Positions 44,946 to 54,571 of a stretch of 64,000 nucleotides of DNA are shown piece after piece (the first letter of the stretch is position 1; every line of letters begins with the position of its first letter). The DNA is from Methylomonas sp. MK1. GTDB lineage: Bacteria; Pseudomonadota; Gammaproteobacteria; Methylococcales; Methylomonadaceae. The notes under the pieces were generated by a model. That model was given only the letters and a program-made list of their open reading frames with translations. It was not told where the DNA came from and did not search any database. Both the position numbers and the translations under genes were made by a program. The stretch covers positions 682,001 through 746,000 of the forward strand of contig NZ_AQOV01000002.1 in assembly GCF_000365425.1 (NCBI RefSeq), written 5' to 3'.

Positions 44946-46199
44946 ATGATAAATTCACTGATCCACCCCAAGCAGGGCGACAAGGCCAATTCGCCCTGGT
45001 TTGACGAGTTTCTGGTCAAATTGCTGGAAAACCGGGATCGTACCGGTCTGACCGAAATGATCCGCGAAATCGACGCGTTAATGTTGACGGTGGAGCCGGG
45101 CTGTTCGGCGGCCTATGTCAGCGAGTTGGCGTTGATGACGCCTTACCACTATCTGGTGACCTTGGAGTCCGAGAGCCATTGGACCCATGTGCTGCGGATT
45201 GATATGAATTCGCCGGACCTATTGGTACGGGAAGTGCGTGCACCCGGTCGAGCCGACATCTTTCGCAGTCTGAACGAGGTGTATCCAATCGGCGCCCATA
45301 AGCCGAATTCACGCTATATGGGTGAGATTTTTCGGGTCAGCAATTTGCATGAAGTGGTCGAGCAGCAAAAAGCCAGGGAAATCCGCTTCTTCAATCAGGA
45401 TCAAATCCGCAAATTGGAATTGCCGGGCAATATGGCTATCGTCAAGCCGTCGCCGTATACGCACAATATCGTTGCATACTGGGAGCGGCCGCCGGAGGAC
45501 ATCAGGGTATATGCCTTGGGAAATAGCATCATTCTTGACGACGTGAATCGTGGCTATCTGCAAGCGAAGGAAATTCAGGAAGAATTAGGGCTGGATAAAC
45601 TCATCCGGCCCATCGATCATTTAGCCACCCGGGTTTACAGTCAGAACCGGGAAGTGGCGATCTTGGAATATTTGACGCTCTCGAGCTATTACTATTGGGG
45701 GTCTTACGACATTGCCAATCAGAATTCGTCTACCAACGTTACCAAAAGCATTCATTATCCCGAGGAGCGGATCAGTCCGGCCAAAGTGTTTACCGCTGCC
45801 AATCATCCGTATTTTGTTAATCATCTGGTGGGCTTGCCGTCGCCGACCGAAAGTTTCGTGCGTAACTATGGTCCGCGCTTGCACCATGTGGCTTTGGAAG
45901 TGGCCGATGGCGAGATCAACGGTTTAGCCAATATCGATTATGTGGTGCAGGCTATCCGGGCTAGGGGCAAGGATTTTCTGCTGGATGTCATCGGTTCGCG
46001 CGAGGAAGGTCTAAAACAGATATTTTCCAGCGCTTCCGAGCATTCCTCGTTGATTGTGGAATATGTACAACGTTTCGGGAATTTCGACGGTTTTTTCACC
46101 AAGCAGAATGTGGCGGAATTGACGCATGCGGCCGGCGTAGAAGAAAACCTAAGGCTATTGCAGGCTGAAAGCGAAGCAGCCAATGCGGTGTCAGCATGA
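44946..46199 (+). CDS. HPPD-like VOC-fold protein in the ATP-grasp cluster
   Basis: 417 residues. The C-terminal half has the pattern of 4-hydroxyphenylpyruvate dioxygenase and other VOC enzymes: first His in RPIDHLATRV (H224), second in RLHHVALEV (H313/314) and Glu in LIVEYVQRFG (E372), together a 2-His-1-carboxylate metal site. VVQAIRARGKDFLLDV and GNFDGFFTKQN fit too. The N-terminal ~200 residues are not recognised. It lies between alpha-E and transglutaminase genes and overlaps the latter by 4 bases (ATGA), so it is part of the cluster. I infer an Fe(II)-dependent oxygenase acting on the cluster product or an aromatic/2-oxo acid; the substrate is unknown. Confidence 0.85.
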   Translation: MINSLIHPKQGDKANSPWFDEFLVKLLENRDRTGLTEMIREIDALMLTVEPGCSAAYVSELALMTPYHYLVTLESESHWTHVLRIDMNSPDLLVREVRAPGRADIFRSLNEVYPIGAHKPNSRYMGEIFRVSNLHEVVEQQKAREIRFFNQDQIRKLELPGNMAIVKPSPYTHNIVAYWERPPEDIRVYALGNSIILDDVNRGYLQAKEIQEELGLDKLIRPIDHLATRVYSQNREVAILEYLTLSSYYYWGSYDIANQNSSTNVTKSIHYPEERISPAKVFTAANHPYFVNHLVGLPSPTESFVRNYGPRLHHVALEVADGEINGLANIDYVVQAIRARGKDFLLDVIGSREEGLKQIFSSASEHSSLIVEYVQRFGNFDGFFTKQNVAELTHAAGVEENLRLLQAESEAANAVSA

Positions 46200-49100
46200 G
46201 TATCAGAGTCGCGATCAATCATAAAACCAGTTACCACTACGATCATCCGGTCCAATTAAGCCCACATGTGTTGCGGCTGCGGCCGGCCTCGCACTCGCGG
46301 ACGGCGGTCAGTGCGTATTCGCTAACCATCAAACCGGACAAGCACTTCATTAACTGGCAGCAGGATCCGTTCGGTAATTATCTGGCGCGCTTGGTGTTTC
46401 CGGAAAAAACCACCGAGTTTTCGATAGAGGTGGATTTGATCGCCGACATGACGGTGATCAACCCATTCGATTTTTTTCTGGAAGAGTATGCCGAACATTA
46501 TCCGTTTTCCTATCCGGAGCAATTGGCCAAGGAACTGGCGCCGTATCTGGAAATTCGTGAGCATGGCCCTTTACTGAAAGCCTTTCTGGCCGGGTTGAAT
46601 TGGGACAAGCAAGGTATCGTCGATTTTCTGGTGGGCATCAATCAAGCTGTGAATCAGGTCGTCAATTATGCAATCCGCATGGAACCGGGCGTGCAAAGTT
46701 GCGAAGAAACCCTGGAAAAAAAGCTGGGTTCTTGTCGAGATTCCGGCTGGTTGTTGGTACAGGTGTTGCGGCACATGGGTTTGGCCGCGCGCTTTGTATC
46801 GGGGTATTTGGTACAGCTGGTAGCGGATGTGAAATCGCTGGACGGCCCATCCGGTACCGATCACGATTTTACCGATCTGCACGCCTGGGCAGAAGTATAT
46901 ATTCCGGGTGCGGGCTGGGTGGGCCTCGACCCGACGTCCGGCTTATTTGCCGGCGAAGGACACATTCCCTTGGCCTGCACCGCCGACTATGTCAGCGCGG
47001 CGCCGGTCAGCGGCGGGTTTATCGGCAAGGCCGAGACTACTTTCGGGTTTTCCAATCGCGTCAGCCGCATCCATGAAGATCCGCGCGTTACCAAACCTTA
47101 TACCGACAGGCAATGGACAGACATCGAACGTCTGGGCGAAAAGGTGGACGCCGAGCTGAAAGCGGGCGATGTACGTCTAACCATGGGCGGCGAGCCGACT
47201 TTCGTATCCATCGATAACATGGATGCGCCGGAATGGAACACGGATGCCGACGGCGAGGAAAAACGCAAGTTGGCCGGAAAACTGGTCAGACGTTTGCGTG
47301 ACAGCTTTGCGCCGGGAGGTTTGTTGTATTTCGGTCAGGGCAAATGGTATCCGGGCGAGCCGTTGCCGCGCTGGCAGTTGGCGTGTTTTTGGCGCAAGGA
47401 CGGCAAACCGATTTGGAAGAACCCGGCCTTATTGGCGGATGAGACCCGAGATTATGGGTTCGACATCAAGCAGGCTGAAGCTTTTATCCGCGATTTGGTC
47501 AAACGACTGGGTGTGGCCGGCGAGTTCATACTGCCGGGTTTCGAAGACCCTCTTTACTATTTATTACAGGAGGGTTTGGTTCCGAAAAACCTCGATCCTT
47601 TGCAAGTCGATTTGAAAGACGACTTGGAGCGCCAGCGCTTGGCCAAATTGCTCAGCGCGGATCTCGGCGCGCCGGTCGGTTATGTTTTGCCTTTGCACTG
47701 GAGCTATCAGGCCAGCGCTTGGAACAGTAGCGCTTGGGAATTCCGGCGCGGGGAGATGTTCCTGGTGCCGGGCGATTCGGCGATGGGTTTGCGTTTACCT
47801 TTGAACAGTTTGCCTTGGGTGCCGTTCGAAAAGCGCGATCACCCCCATGAACGCAGTCTTTACGAACCGGTGGAACCTTTGGGCGATATTGATTCGGAAG
47901 TTAGCCGTCGTTACAGTCAAATGGCAAAGCAGGAATTGCATCCGACCGAAATGGACGCGGCCGACGATGAGATGCCGCACGACCCGGAATGGGTGCCGCA
48001 TACCGCTTTGTCGGTGCAAACCCGTGAAGGCCGCTTATATGTATTTGTGCCGCCTACCACCGAGTTGGAGCATTATCTGGACATCATCGCATCGGTGGAG
48101 GCGACTGCTGCGGCACTTAAGATGCCGGTCGTTATAGAAGGTTATCAACCGCCGCACGATTTGCGTTTGACCCGTTTGCCGGTGACGCCCGATCCTGGCG
48201 TGATAGAGGTGAATATTCATCCGGCCGCCAGTTGGAAAGAGCTGGTGCATAACACCACCACTTTGTACGAGCTGGCCCGGCTGACACGGCTTGGCACCGA
48301 GAAATTCATGCTGGATGGCCGGCATACTGGGACGGGTGGCGGTAATCATGTGACATTGGGTGGCATTACGCCGGCCGATAGTCCGATTTTGCGGCGGCCG
48401 GATTTGTTGCGCAGCTTGGTCACCTATTGGCAACATCATCCAGCCTTGTCCTATTTATTTTCCGGCTTGTTTCTCGGTCCAACCAGCCAGGCGCCGCGCG
48501 TCGACGAAGCGCGCAATGACAGTCTGTACGAGCTGGAAATTGCTTTTCAACAAATGCCGGAGGGCGAAGTAGCCGCGCCTTGGCTGGTCGATAGGCTGTT
48601 CCGCAATTTACTGGTGGATATGACCGGCAATACGCATCGTAGCGAGTTTTGTATCGACAAGCTTTATGCGCCGGGTACCGATGCCGGACGGCTTGGCCTG
48701 CTGGAGTTGCGTGCGTTCGAAATGCCGCCGCATGCAAGGATGAGTCTGATGCAAATGTTGTTACTGAGAACCTTGGTGGCCTGGTTTTGGCGCGAGCCAT
48801 ACAAGAAGCCCTTGGTGCGCTGGGGGACGCAATTGCATGACCGGTTTATGTTGCCGCATTTCATTGCCAGCGATATTTACGATGTGGCGCGCGATCTACA
48901 AGCCGCGGGGTACGAATTCAAGAGAGAATGGTTCGCGCCGTTTTTGGAATTCCGGTTTCCTAGAATCGGTAGTCTGCGGGTTAACGATCTGCAATTGGAT
49001 CTGTATCAGGCTATTGAGCCATGGCACGTGTTAGGCGAAGAAATTACCAGCAGCGGCACCGCCCGTTATGTCGACTCTTCGGTGGAACGCTTGCAGGTGT

Positions 49101-49507
49101 CGCTTAGTGGGGCGATGGGTGAACGCTATGCCTTAACCTGCAATGGTCGCAGGGTGCCGTTAAAGGCCACCGGCAAGCAAGGCGAGCTGGTGGCGGGTAT
49201 CCGTTATCGGGCTTGGAGCCCGCCGTCGGCCTTGCATCCCTCTATCGGTGTGCAGGCCCCGCTGGTATTCGATTTGGTTGATACCTGGAACGGCCGGTCT
49301 ATCGGCGGTTGTACGTATCACGTCTCTCATCCGGGCGGCCGCAATTACGATACGCTGCCGGTTAATGCTTACGAAGCTGAAGGACGCAGGGTTAGTCGTT
49401 TTTGGCAGCACGGTCATACGCCGACGGACTCCGTGTTGGAATTACCGAGTGAGGAGTTAAATAAAGACTATCCGTTTACACTGGATTTACGCTGGAATGC
49501 GAGCTAG
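46196..49507 (+). CDS. Transglutaminase-like protein with DUF2126
   Basis: 1103 residues. The N-terminal bacterial transglutaminase-like part (MSIRVAINHKTSYHYDHPV, LRLRP) carries the papain-like site: Cys in KLGSCRDSGWLLVQVLRH, His in FTDLHAWAEVYIPG and Asp in GLDPTSGLFAGEGHIPL. From about residue 320 the large DUF2126 region follows (LTMGGEPTFVSIDN, GGGNHVTLGG, ELRAFEMPPHARMS). This long form is common in the ATP-grasp/alpha-E cluster. It may be a cysteine protease or cross-linking enzyme for a peptide product. It is the last gene of this set. Confidence 0.94.
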   Translation: MSIRVAINHKTSYHYDHPVQLSPHVLRLRPASHSRTAVSAYSLTIKPDKHFINWQQDPFGNYLARLVFPEKTTEFSIEVDLIADMTVINPFDFFLEEYAEHYPFSYPEQLAKELAPYLEIREHGPLLKAFLAGLNWDKQGIVDFLVGINQAVNQVVNYAIRMEPGVQSCEETLEKKLGSCRDSGWLLVQVLRHMGLAARFVSGYLVQLVADVKSLDGPSGTDHDFTDLHAWAEVYIPGAGWVGLDPTSGLFAGEGHIPLACTADYVSAAPVSGGFIGKAETTFGFSNRVSRIHEDPRVTKPYTDRQWTDIERLGEKVDAELKAGDVRLTMGGEPTFVSIDNMDAPEWNTDADGEEKRKLAGKLVRRLRDSFAPGGLLYFGQGKWYPGEPLPRWQLACFWRKDGKPIWKNPALLADETRDYGFDIKQAEAFIRDLVKRLGVAGEFILPGFEDPLYYLLQEGLVPKNLDPLQVDLKDDLERQRLAKLLSADLGAPVGYVLPLHWSYQASAWNSSAWEFRRGEMFLVPGDSAMGLRLPLNSLPWVPFEKRDHPHERSLYEPVEPLGDIDSEVSRRYSQMAKQELHPTEMDAADDEMPHDPEWVPHTALSVQTREGRLYVFVPPTTELEHYLDIIASVEATAAALKMPVVIEGYQPPHDLRLTRLPVTPDPGVIEVNIHPAASWKELVHNTTTLYELARLTRLGTEKFMLDGRHTGTGGGNHVTLGGITPADSPILRRPDLLRSLVTYWQHHPALSYLFSGLFLGPTSQAPRVDEARNDSLYELEIAFQQMPEGEVAAPWLVDRLFRNLLVDMTGNTHRSEFCIDKLYAPGTDAGRLGLLELRAFEMPPHARMSLMQMLLLRTLVAWFWREPYKKPLVRWGTQLHDRFMLPHFIASDIYDVARDLQAAGYEFKREWFAPFLEFRFPRIGSLRVNDLQLDLYQAIEPWHVLGEEITSSGTARYVDSSVERLQVSLSGAMGERYALTCNGRRVPLKATGKQGELVAGIRYRAWSPPSALHPSIGVQAPLVFDLVDTWNGRSIGGCTYHVSHPGGRNYDTLPVNAYEAEGRRVSRFWQHGHTPTDSVLELPSEELNKDYPFTLDLRWNAS

Positions 49508-49661
49508 ACAGAACGAGGAAATTAAAAAATCTAATCAGCGAGTGTCGGTTTTTTTTACAATTTAGCTTGAAATTGACTCGATTTGCTATACCATCCTTAC
49601 CTGAGGAACGAGACAAAGTGGCTATAGCTATTTGAACTTGTTATGAATATTTGTTTATAGG

Positions 49662-50444
49662 GTGGGGTGTATCTTGAATCGACAGAAGCAGTCTTTCGAT
49701 CATTGTTTCGAGGTATTTTTAGCTGATACGCCGGAAAGTAAAAAAATTCATTATCAACTCAGATACCGGGTTTATTGCGATGAAATAGGCTTCGACGATA
49801 CGGAGCAGTTTCCGGCGCAGCAAGAAATCGACGAATGGGATAAAAGCGCAATTCATTTTTTAGTCAGGCATAAATACACGCAGCAGTGGTTGGGCGGGTT
49901 GAGGATGGTCAAGCCCAAAGGTCACGTTTTTCCGTTTCAAGAAAGTAGCATTACGTCTGAACGTATACCTAGCGGCAGATACAAAAATTCCGTCGAAATT
50001 TCCAGACTATGCGTTACTAAGGACGCAAGGCGGTTTGCTTTTAGAAACCCGGCTATAGACGCACCTGAAGAAAATCGCAAAATTAGTTTTCTGCACGATT
50101 ACCGCAACATCAATAGAGACATAATGTGGGGGCTGTATCGGGCGGCGGCAGTTTATTCTCTCCGGCAGGGCATTAAGCATTGGTATATGTTATCCAATCC
50201 GGCACTGGCATATAGTGTTAAAAAACAAGGCTTTGATATACAGCAAATAGGCGAAGCCAGTCGTCAGAGTAAGCGTCTGCTTTATTGTTTGAGCACAAAG
50301 CAAGTGTTGGAAAATTCCTTATGGTTTGAGGACTACCGACACGATTTCCGCTTATATTCGGATATTACAAATGACGTTTCTGTCGATATGGGTGGGCGCC
50401 AGGTAAAGCAAATCGGGGTTATTTCTTATGTATCGAGAATCTGA
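49662..50444 (+). CDS. PEP-CTERM/exosortase-associated acyltransferase, copy 1
   Basis: 260 residues from a GTG at 49662; a TTG at 49674 is a possible start. It belongs to the GNAT-like family that accompanies exosortase loci (FeeM-like N-acyl amino acid synthases): FEVFLADTPESKKIHYQLRYRVYCDEIGFD, EIDEWDKSAIHFLVRH, SVEISRLCVTKDARRF and WYMLSNPALAYSVKKQGF. It probably joins an acyl chain from ACP to an amino acid. A second copy lies at 54572. It starts the AT-rich XrtA region. Confidence 0.9.
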   Translation: MGCILNRQKQSFDHCFEVFLADTPESKKIHYQLRYRVYCDEIGFDDTEQFPAQQEIDEWDKSAIHFLVRHKYTQQWLGGLRMVKPKGHVFPFQESSITSERIPSGRYKNSVEISRLCVTKDARRFAFRNPAIDAPEENRKISFLHDYRNINRDIMWGLYRAAAVYSLRQGIKHWYMLSNPALAYSVKKQGFDIQQIGEASRQSKRLLYCLSTKQVLENSLWFEDYRHDFRLYSDITNDVSVDMGGRQVKQIGVISYVSRI

Positions 50445-50507
50445 TTTATCCGTTTAAATCCGTTGCGTAAAACCCTCGCCTGGAACTATCTGGTCAGGCC
50501 TTCTATG

Positions 50508-51884
50508 TCATTCCTGGTGTTCATCAGTATGATTACGCAGCAAAGCTTGCAGTCCGTATTTTTCAAATAAACCGTACAAGGTTGGTCTGGTAACGCCCAA
50601 TAATTTAGCTGCTTCGGATATGTTATTGTCTGCGTAGGTCAGAGCTCGTTTGATGGCGATGGTTTCTGCCGCTTCTCTTACCGACTTTAGATTCAGCGGC
50701 ATAGACTTGTCGCTATCGGTACCAATTTCCAGCTCTTCGGCGGTGACGAAATTGTTGTCGGATAAAATGACGGCACGTTTGATTTTGTTCTCCATCTCAC
50801 GAATGTTGCCGGGCCAGTTATAAGCTTCAAGAGCACGAGCTGCGTCGTGGGAAAAATGCTTTTCCTTGGAATTGTTTTCGCGGCAATAGCGTTGTAACAG
50901 TACATTGGCTATCGTGATGATATCCCCCTCGCGCTCGCGCAAAGGAGGAATATCAACGACAATCTCACTGAGCCGGTAATATAAGTCCCCCCGGAAATTA
51001 CCTTGCGCAATAAGATCGGGTAAATGGCGATGTGTTGCACATATGATGCGCACATCCACGGCAATTTCCTTTCTACCCCCTAACCGTTCTATCACGCGTT
51101 CCTGGATAAATCGCAGCAATTTTGCTTGTAAGGCAAAAGGTAGGTCGCCGATTTCGTCCAAAAAGAATGTGCCGCCTTGCGCATATTCGATTTTGCCTTT
51201 AGTTTGTGCTACCGCGCCGGTGAATGCACCTTTCTCGTAGCCGAATAATTCACTCTCTAACAATGTTTCTGGTATGGCTGCGCAGTTCACCGCTACAAAA
51301 GGTTGAGAGGCGCGTGCGCTTAAGCGATGCAAGGCTTTTGCCATTAGCTCCTTACCGGTGCCGCTTTCGCCGATTAATAATACGGTCGCTTGGGTAGGTG
51401 CAATTTTTTCAATCATCCGCATGACCGCCTGCATTTGCGGGCTGGTGGCGATCACACCCGTCAGGGGCTTTTGTTGCTGCAATATTTGATAGTCGCGTTC
51501 TAGAGCGTCGAGCTGAAACGCTCTTTCTATGATTAGGCCCAAGACGTCCGGGTCTACCGGCTTTTGATAAAAGTCATAAGCGCCTAAGGCTACTGCATGA
51601 ATAGCATTTGCGCGGTCATCATTGCCGGTTACTACGATTATCTTGGTGGCTGGCGCTAATGCGAGGATTTCCTTGAGAGTGGCGAGTCCTTCAGTGGCGT
51701 TGGTGGGGTCGGGTGGTAAACCGAGATCCAAGGTAACTACGCTTGGCGTATATCGTCTAAGTGCTGCTATTGCTTCATCTCTATTGCTTGCAATTACTAC
51801 TTCGTATTGTTCGAAGGCCCATTTCAGTTGTTTTTGTAAGCCTAGGTCGTCCTCAATAATTAACAGTACTTTAGAAGTGATCAT
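50508..51884 (-). CDS. prsR: PrsR, sigma-54-type response regulator of the PEP-CTERM system
   Basis: 458 residues. Receiver domain with phospho-acceptor D53 (VVTLDLGLPPDP); AAA+ domain with Walker A GESGTGKE (172-179), the sigma-54 contact GAFTGA (219-224) and Walker B FLDEIGDLP; C-terminal Fis-type HTH (ISEAAKLLGVTRPTLYGLFEKYGL). This is the PEP-CTERM-box regulator that works with PrsK. It overlaps prsK by 14 bases. It should act at -24/-12 promoters of PEP-CTERM genes, none of which I could find with certainty here. Confidence 0.95.
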   Translation of the reverse strand: MITSKVLLIIEDDLGLQKQLKWAFEQYEVVIASNRDEAIAALRRYTPSVVTLDLGLPPDPTNATEGLATLKEILALAPATKIIVVTGNDDRANAIHAVALGAYDFYQKPVDPDVLGLIIERAFQLDALERDYQILQQQKPLTGVIATSPQMQAVMRMIEKIAPTQATVLLIGESGTGKELMAKALHRLSARASQPFVAVNCAAIPETLLESELFGYEKGAFTGAVAQTKGKIEYAQGGTFFLDEIGDLPFALQAKLLRFIQERVIERLGGRKEIAVDVRIICATHRHLPDLIAQGNFRGDLYYRLSEIVVDIPPLREREGDIITIANVLLQRYCRENNSKEKHFSHDAARALEAYNWPGNIREMENKIKRAVILSDNNFVTAEELEIGTDSDKSMPLNLKSVREAAETIAIKRALTYADNNISEAAKLLGVTRPTLYGLFEKYGLQALLRNHTDEHQE

Positions 51885-53970
51885 TATTTCCTTGATTTGC
51901 GGAAACTCGCTGAGCTAGTGGTAATTGAATGGTGAAAGCAGTGCCTTGGCCTGGATTGCTATCAACCCGGATATTTCCGGACTGCTTTAGAATGTAATCG
52001 CGGGCTTCGTAGGCGCCGATACCCATTCCGGCATTGCCTTTTGTCGTATCGAACGGCTTGAATAGGCGTTCAGCAATGAACTGGTGGTCCATGCCTATAC
52101 CGTTATCGATAATTTTGATGACAGCATAGTCTTGGTTTTTTGTTAATTCAAGCTTAACCCATCCATCGCTTGTCGCTATGGCGTCTTGGGCGTTTTGAAC
52201 CAAATTAGTCAAGATATTGGTAAGTTTGATTTTGTCGGCCGTCACGAAACACTCGCTGAGTGTGGTTTCCATCTGCAATGGCGGAGTGCCGAGATGCTGT
52301 TGCGCGATGTTTTTAACCAATTCCACCAAATTAATGAAGGTATTGGCTGTGGTTGTGTTGGTCTCGCCTTGTTTTAACTGTTCGACTATATGGTGCATTT
52401 TTTTGACTACGTTATTTAGCGTGTCTATGGTGTCGTCGAAGAAGTCCGGGTTATGTTTATGTTTTTCCGCGTTTTTTACGATCAGGGAGATCTGGGCCAC
52501 CAGATTTTTGAGGTCATGTACCAAATATGCTGAAAGGCGGTGATAAGTTTCAAATTGACGATTATTGGCGAGTTCTTCGCTTGTCCGGTTCAGCGCGAGA
52601 GCGTTGGCAAGTTGCATTCCCACAGTTTTTAAAAGATCGTGGTCTTCCCAGTCAAGTTTTCTTGGCGCGCGTGCCTGAGTTAACACGACAAAAGCTTCAA
52701 GTTTGTTTAGGTGAAATAGCGGCACTATAAGCCACACTTGGCTATCTTCGTAGCACCACGGCGATAGATCTATATCATCGTAAACTTCTGGAGCATGAGC
52801 GAGTTCGAAAAAATCGATGACCCATTGCTTGTTAGCTAAATATTGAGGCAGGTCGCCTATGTTGTGGAGATATTCAATTTCTTGTGGAGTGAGTTTGAGG
52901 TTTTGTTCTGCGGCTAGAAAAAAATGGCCTTGATCGTTTTTTAACCACAAACCGCCCCCTGCGCTTTCTACTAAGTCCGTCAAAGTGGTTATGATGAATC
53001 CTTTCAGTTCCTCAAGCGACTCAAGTTTTGCCAGCGATTTGCTGATCTTGAGCCACTCTTCTCGGTAATCGTAGCTATAGTGAAAAAAGTGCTTACTAAA
53101 ATACACCTTGGAGATCGCCCGTATTTTTCCGGATGTAAACGGGATAATCAGCAGGAGAATGGCGAGGAAAATAAACAGAGTTTGTGCAGCCTCACCCCAT
53201 TCGGTATTTGCGCGTTTGATATAAAAACCGGCAAACGACATAAGGATTAAATAGATGCCGCAACCTAGCAGGATCGTTGAGTAAAAAATAGTTTTGCGAG
53301 GTGTTGTCAGTTCTGTACTTTGGCTGTTAAGCTTTAGTCGGGTCAATGTGACTGCTAAAAGTGGTGTCATGAGTGCGTTAATTACACCTCGTGACTGCCA
53401 GAGCTCGAAGTCTAAGCTGCTGAATAGCAGTGATTTGCTGTAAACGAGCAAATCGAACGCGAATAGCGAGCCAAGGCTTATACACAGAAATTTGAGATTC
53501 CACCTTTGCTTCAGGGGGGTGCTGCGGTAAAGCTGCTCAACCAGGATGAGGCCAAATACAGCGGATACAACGTGCGATGCGAAACGAGGATCGACGTTCA
53601 GATGTTCTCGGATTAGGGTTAGGTAGCCAGGGAAGATCTCAATACCTAAAACCAGCAAGATAGTTAGGGTAGCGACCACACTAACATTCGACTTAAATAT
53701 TTGCTTGTGATCGTTGTATATCTGTTTGGACAGCAGTGCACCAAGCTGCAAAAACCAAGATGCATTGCGGAGAGTTTCGTACGGCAGCGTGTCAGCGAAG
53801 AAGAAATGGCTGTTTTTTGTGGCGATTATCACGCTTGTGCACCATGCTAACGAGCACAAAACTGCTATTATGAAAGGCAGATGCCAGTTTTTCCTAAAGC
53901 AAGCGTATAAAAGTAAAAAACCATAAGCGATTGCTGCGCTCAAGTAGCTGTAATAAATGTAGCTTTGCAT
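51871..53970 (-). CDS. prsK: PrsK, membrane histidine kinase of the PEP-CTERM system
   Basis: 699 residues. The N-terminal half (about 1-290) has about eight TM helices. A GAF-like region (about 310-460) follows, then the HisKA-type site YHRLSAYLVHDLKNLVAQ with the phospho-His, and an ATPase with N box LTNILTNLVQNAQDAI, G1 IIDNGIGM and G2 GNAGMGIGAYEARDYI. It is the cognate kinase of PrsR. It is divergent from the cyclic-nucleotide-binding gene, 77 bases apart, and starts the two-gene minus-strand unit. Confidence 0.95.
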   Translation of the reverse strand: MQSYIYYSYLSAAIAYGFLLLYACFRKNWHLPFIIAVLCSLAWCTSVIIATKNSHFFFADTLPYETLRNASWFLQLGALLSKQIYNDHKQIFKSNVSVVATLTILLVLGIEIFPGYLTLIREHLNVDPRFASHVVSAVFGLILVEQLYRSTPLKQRWNLKFLCISLGSLFAFDLLVYSKSLLFSSLDFELWQSRGVINALMTPLLAVTLTRLKLNSQSTELTTPRKTIFYSTILLGCGIYLILMSFAGFYIKRANTEWGEAAQTLFIFLAILLLIIPFTSGKIRAISKVYFSKHFFHYSYDYREEWLKISKSLAKLESLEELKGFIITTLTDLVESAGGGLWLKNDQGHFFLAAEQNLKLTPQEIEYLHNIGDLPQYLANKQWVIDFFELAHAPEVYDDIDLSPWCYEDSQVWLIVPLFHLNKLEAFVVLTQARAPRKLDWEDHDLLKTVGMQLANALALNRTSEELANNRQFETYHRLSAYLVHDLKNLVAQISLIVKNAEKHKHNPDFFDDTIDTLNNVVKKMHHIVEQLKQGETNTTTANTFINLVELVKNIAQQHLGTPPLQMETTLSECFVTADKIKLTNILTNLVQNAQDAIATSDGWVKLELTKNQDYAVIKIIDNGIGMDHQFIAERLFKPFDTTKGNAGMGIGAYEARDYILKQSGNIRVDSNPGQGTAFTIQLPLAQRVSANQGNNDHF

Positions 53971-54047
53971 TTAGTGTCGATGTTTAAGTGTTTTTATACT
54001 ACGTTAATTATTATACGACCTTATAAGCAGTAGGTAGGATCATTACT

Positions 54048-54539
54048 TTGCAAATTCAGGCGGACATGAAAGAATTATTTAGTGACGTACTAACTAATGC
54101 GCAATTCTCCGACGGTTCCGGCTGGAAACGATATCGCCTAAATGCGGGTCAGACCATCGTGAAAAAAGGCCAGCAAGGAAACACATTATTTCTCATAGAA
54201 GAAGGTGTTGTTAGAGTGTTAGGTGGTGCAGAGCTGGATGGGAATCGGCGCATAAGTCCCGGCCTCTGTGATTTAGAAGCTGGGGCAGTATTTGGAGATG
54301 TCTGTTTGTACGAGCCCAGAGAGAGAACGGCCTCTGTTGTTTCGTTGACTGATGTGTGTTTACTTGAAGTTCGTAGTGACATGTTGAGCGTTTACTTGGA
54401 CGATCATCCGGTGCAGGGTTATTTATTTTTGAAAGGCTTGTTTCAAGCTATGTCTAATCGTTTGGGATTAGCAAATGATCGAATAGAGCATTTACTGGCA
54501 TGGGGAATTAAAGCACATGACATCGATAAATATTTGTAG
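54048..54539 (+). CDS. Cyclic-nucleotide-binding-domain protein
   Basis: 163 residues from a TTG at 54048 (TAGGTAGGAT lies upstream); an ATG at 54066 is an alternative. It is one CRP-type beta-roll: QTIVKKGQQGNTLFLIEEGVVRV, then LEAGAVFGDVCLYEPRERTASVVSLTDVCLLEV. No HTH follows, so it is not a CRP-like DNA binder; a regulatory partner role is likely. The RTASV phosphate-binding region is plausible (ERTASV). It is 32 bases before the second acyltransferase and probably co-transcribed. Confidence 0.88.
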   Translation: MQIQADMKELFSDVLTNAQFSDGSGWKRYRLNAGQTIVKKGQQGNTLFLIEEGVVRVLGGAELDGNRRISPGLCDLEAGAVFGDVCLYEPRERTASVVSLTDVCLLEVRSDMLSVYLDDHPVQGYLFLKGLFQAMSNRLGLANDRIEHLLAWGIKAHDIDKYL

Positions 54540-54571
54540 TTGGATGATCCTCGTGAAAATGAGAGGGCAAG

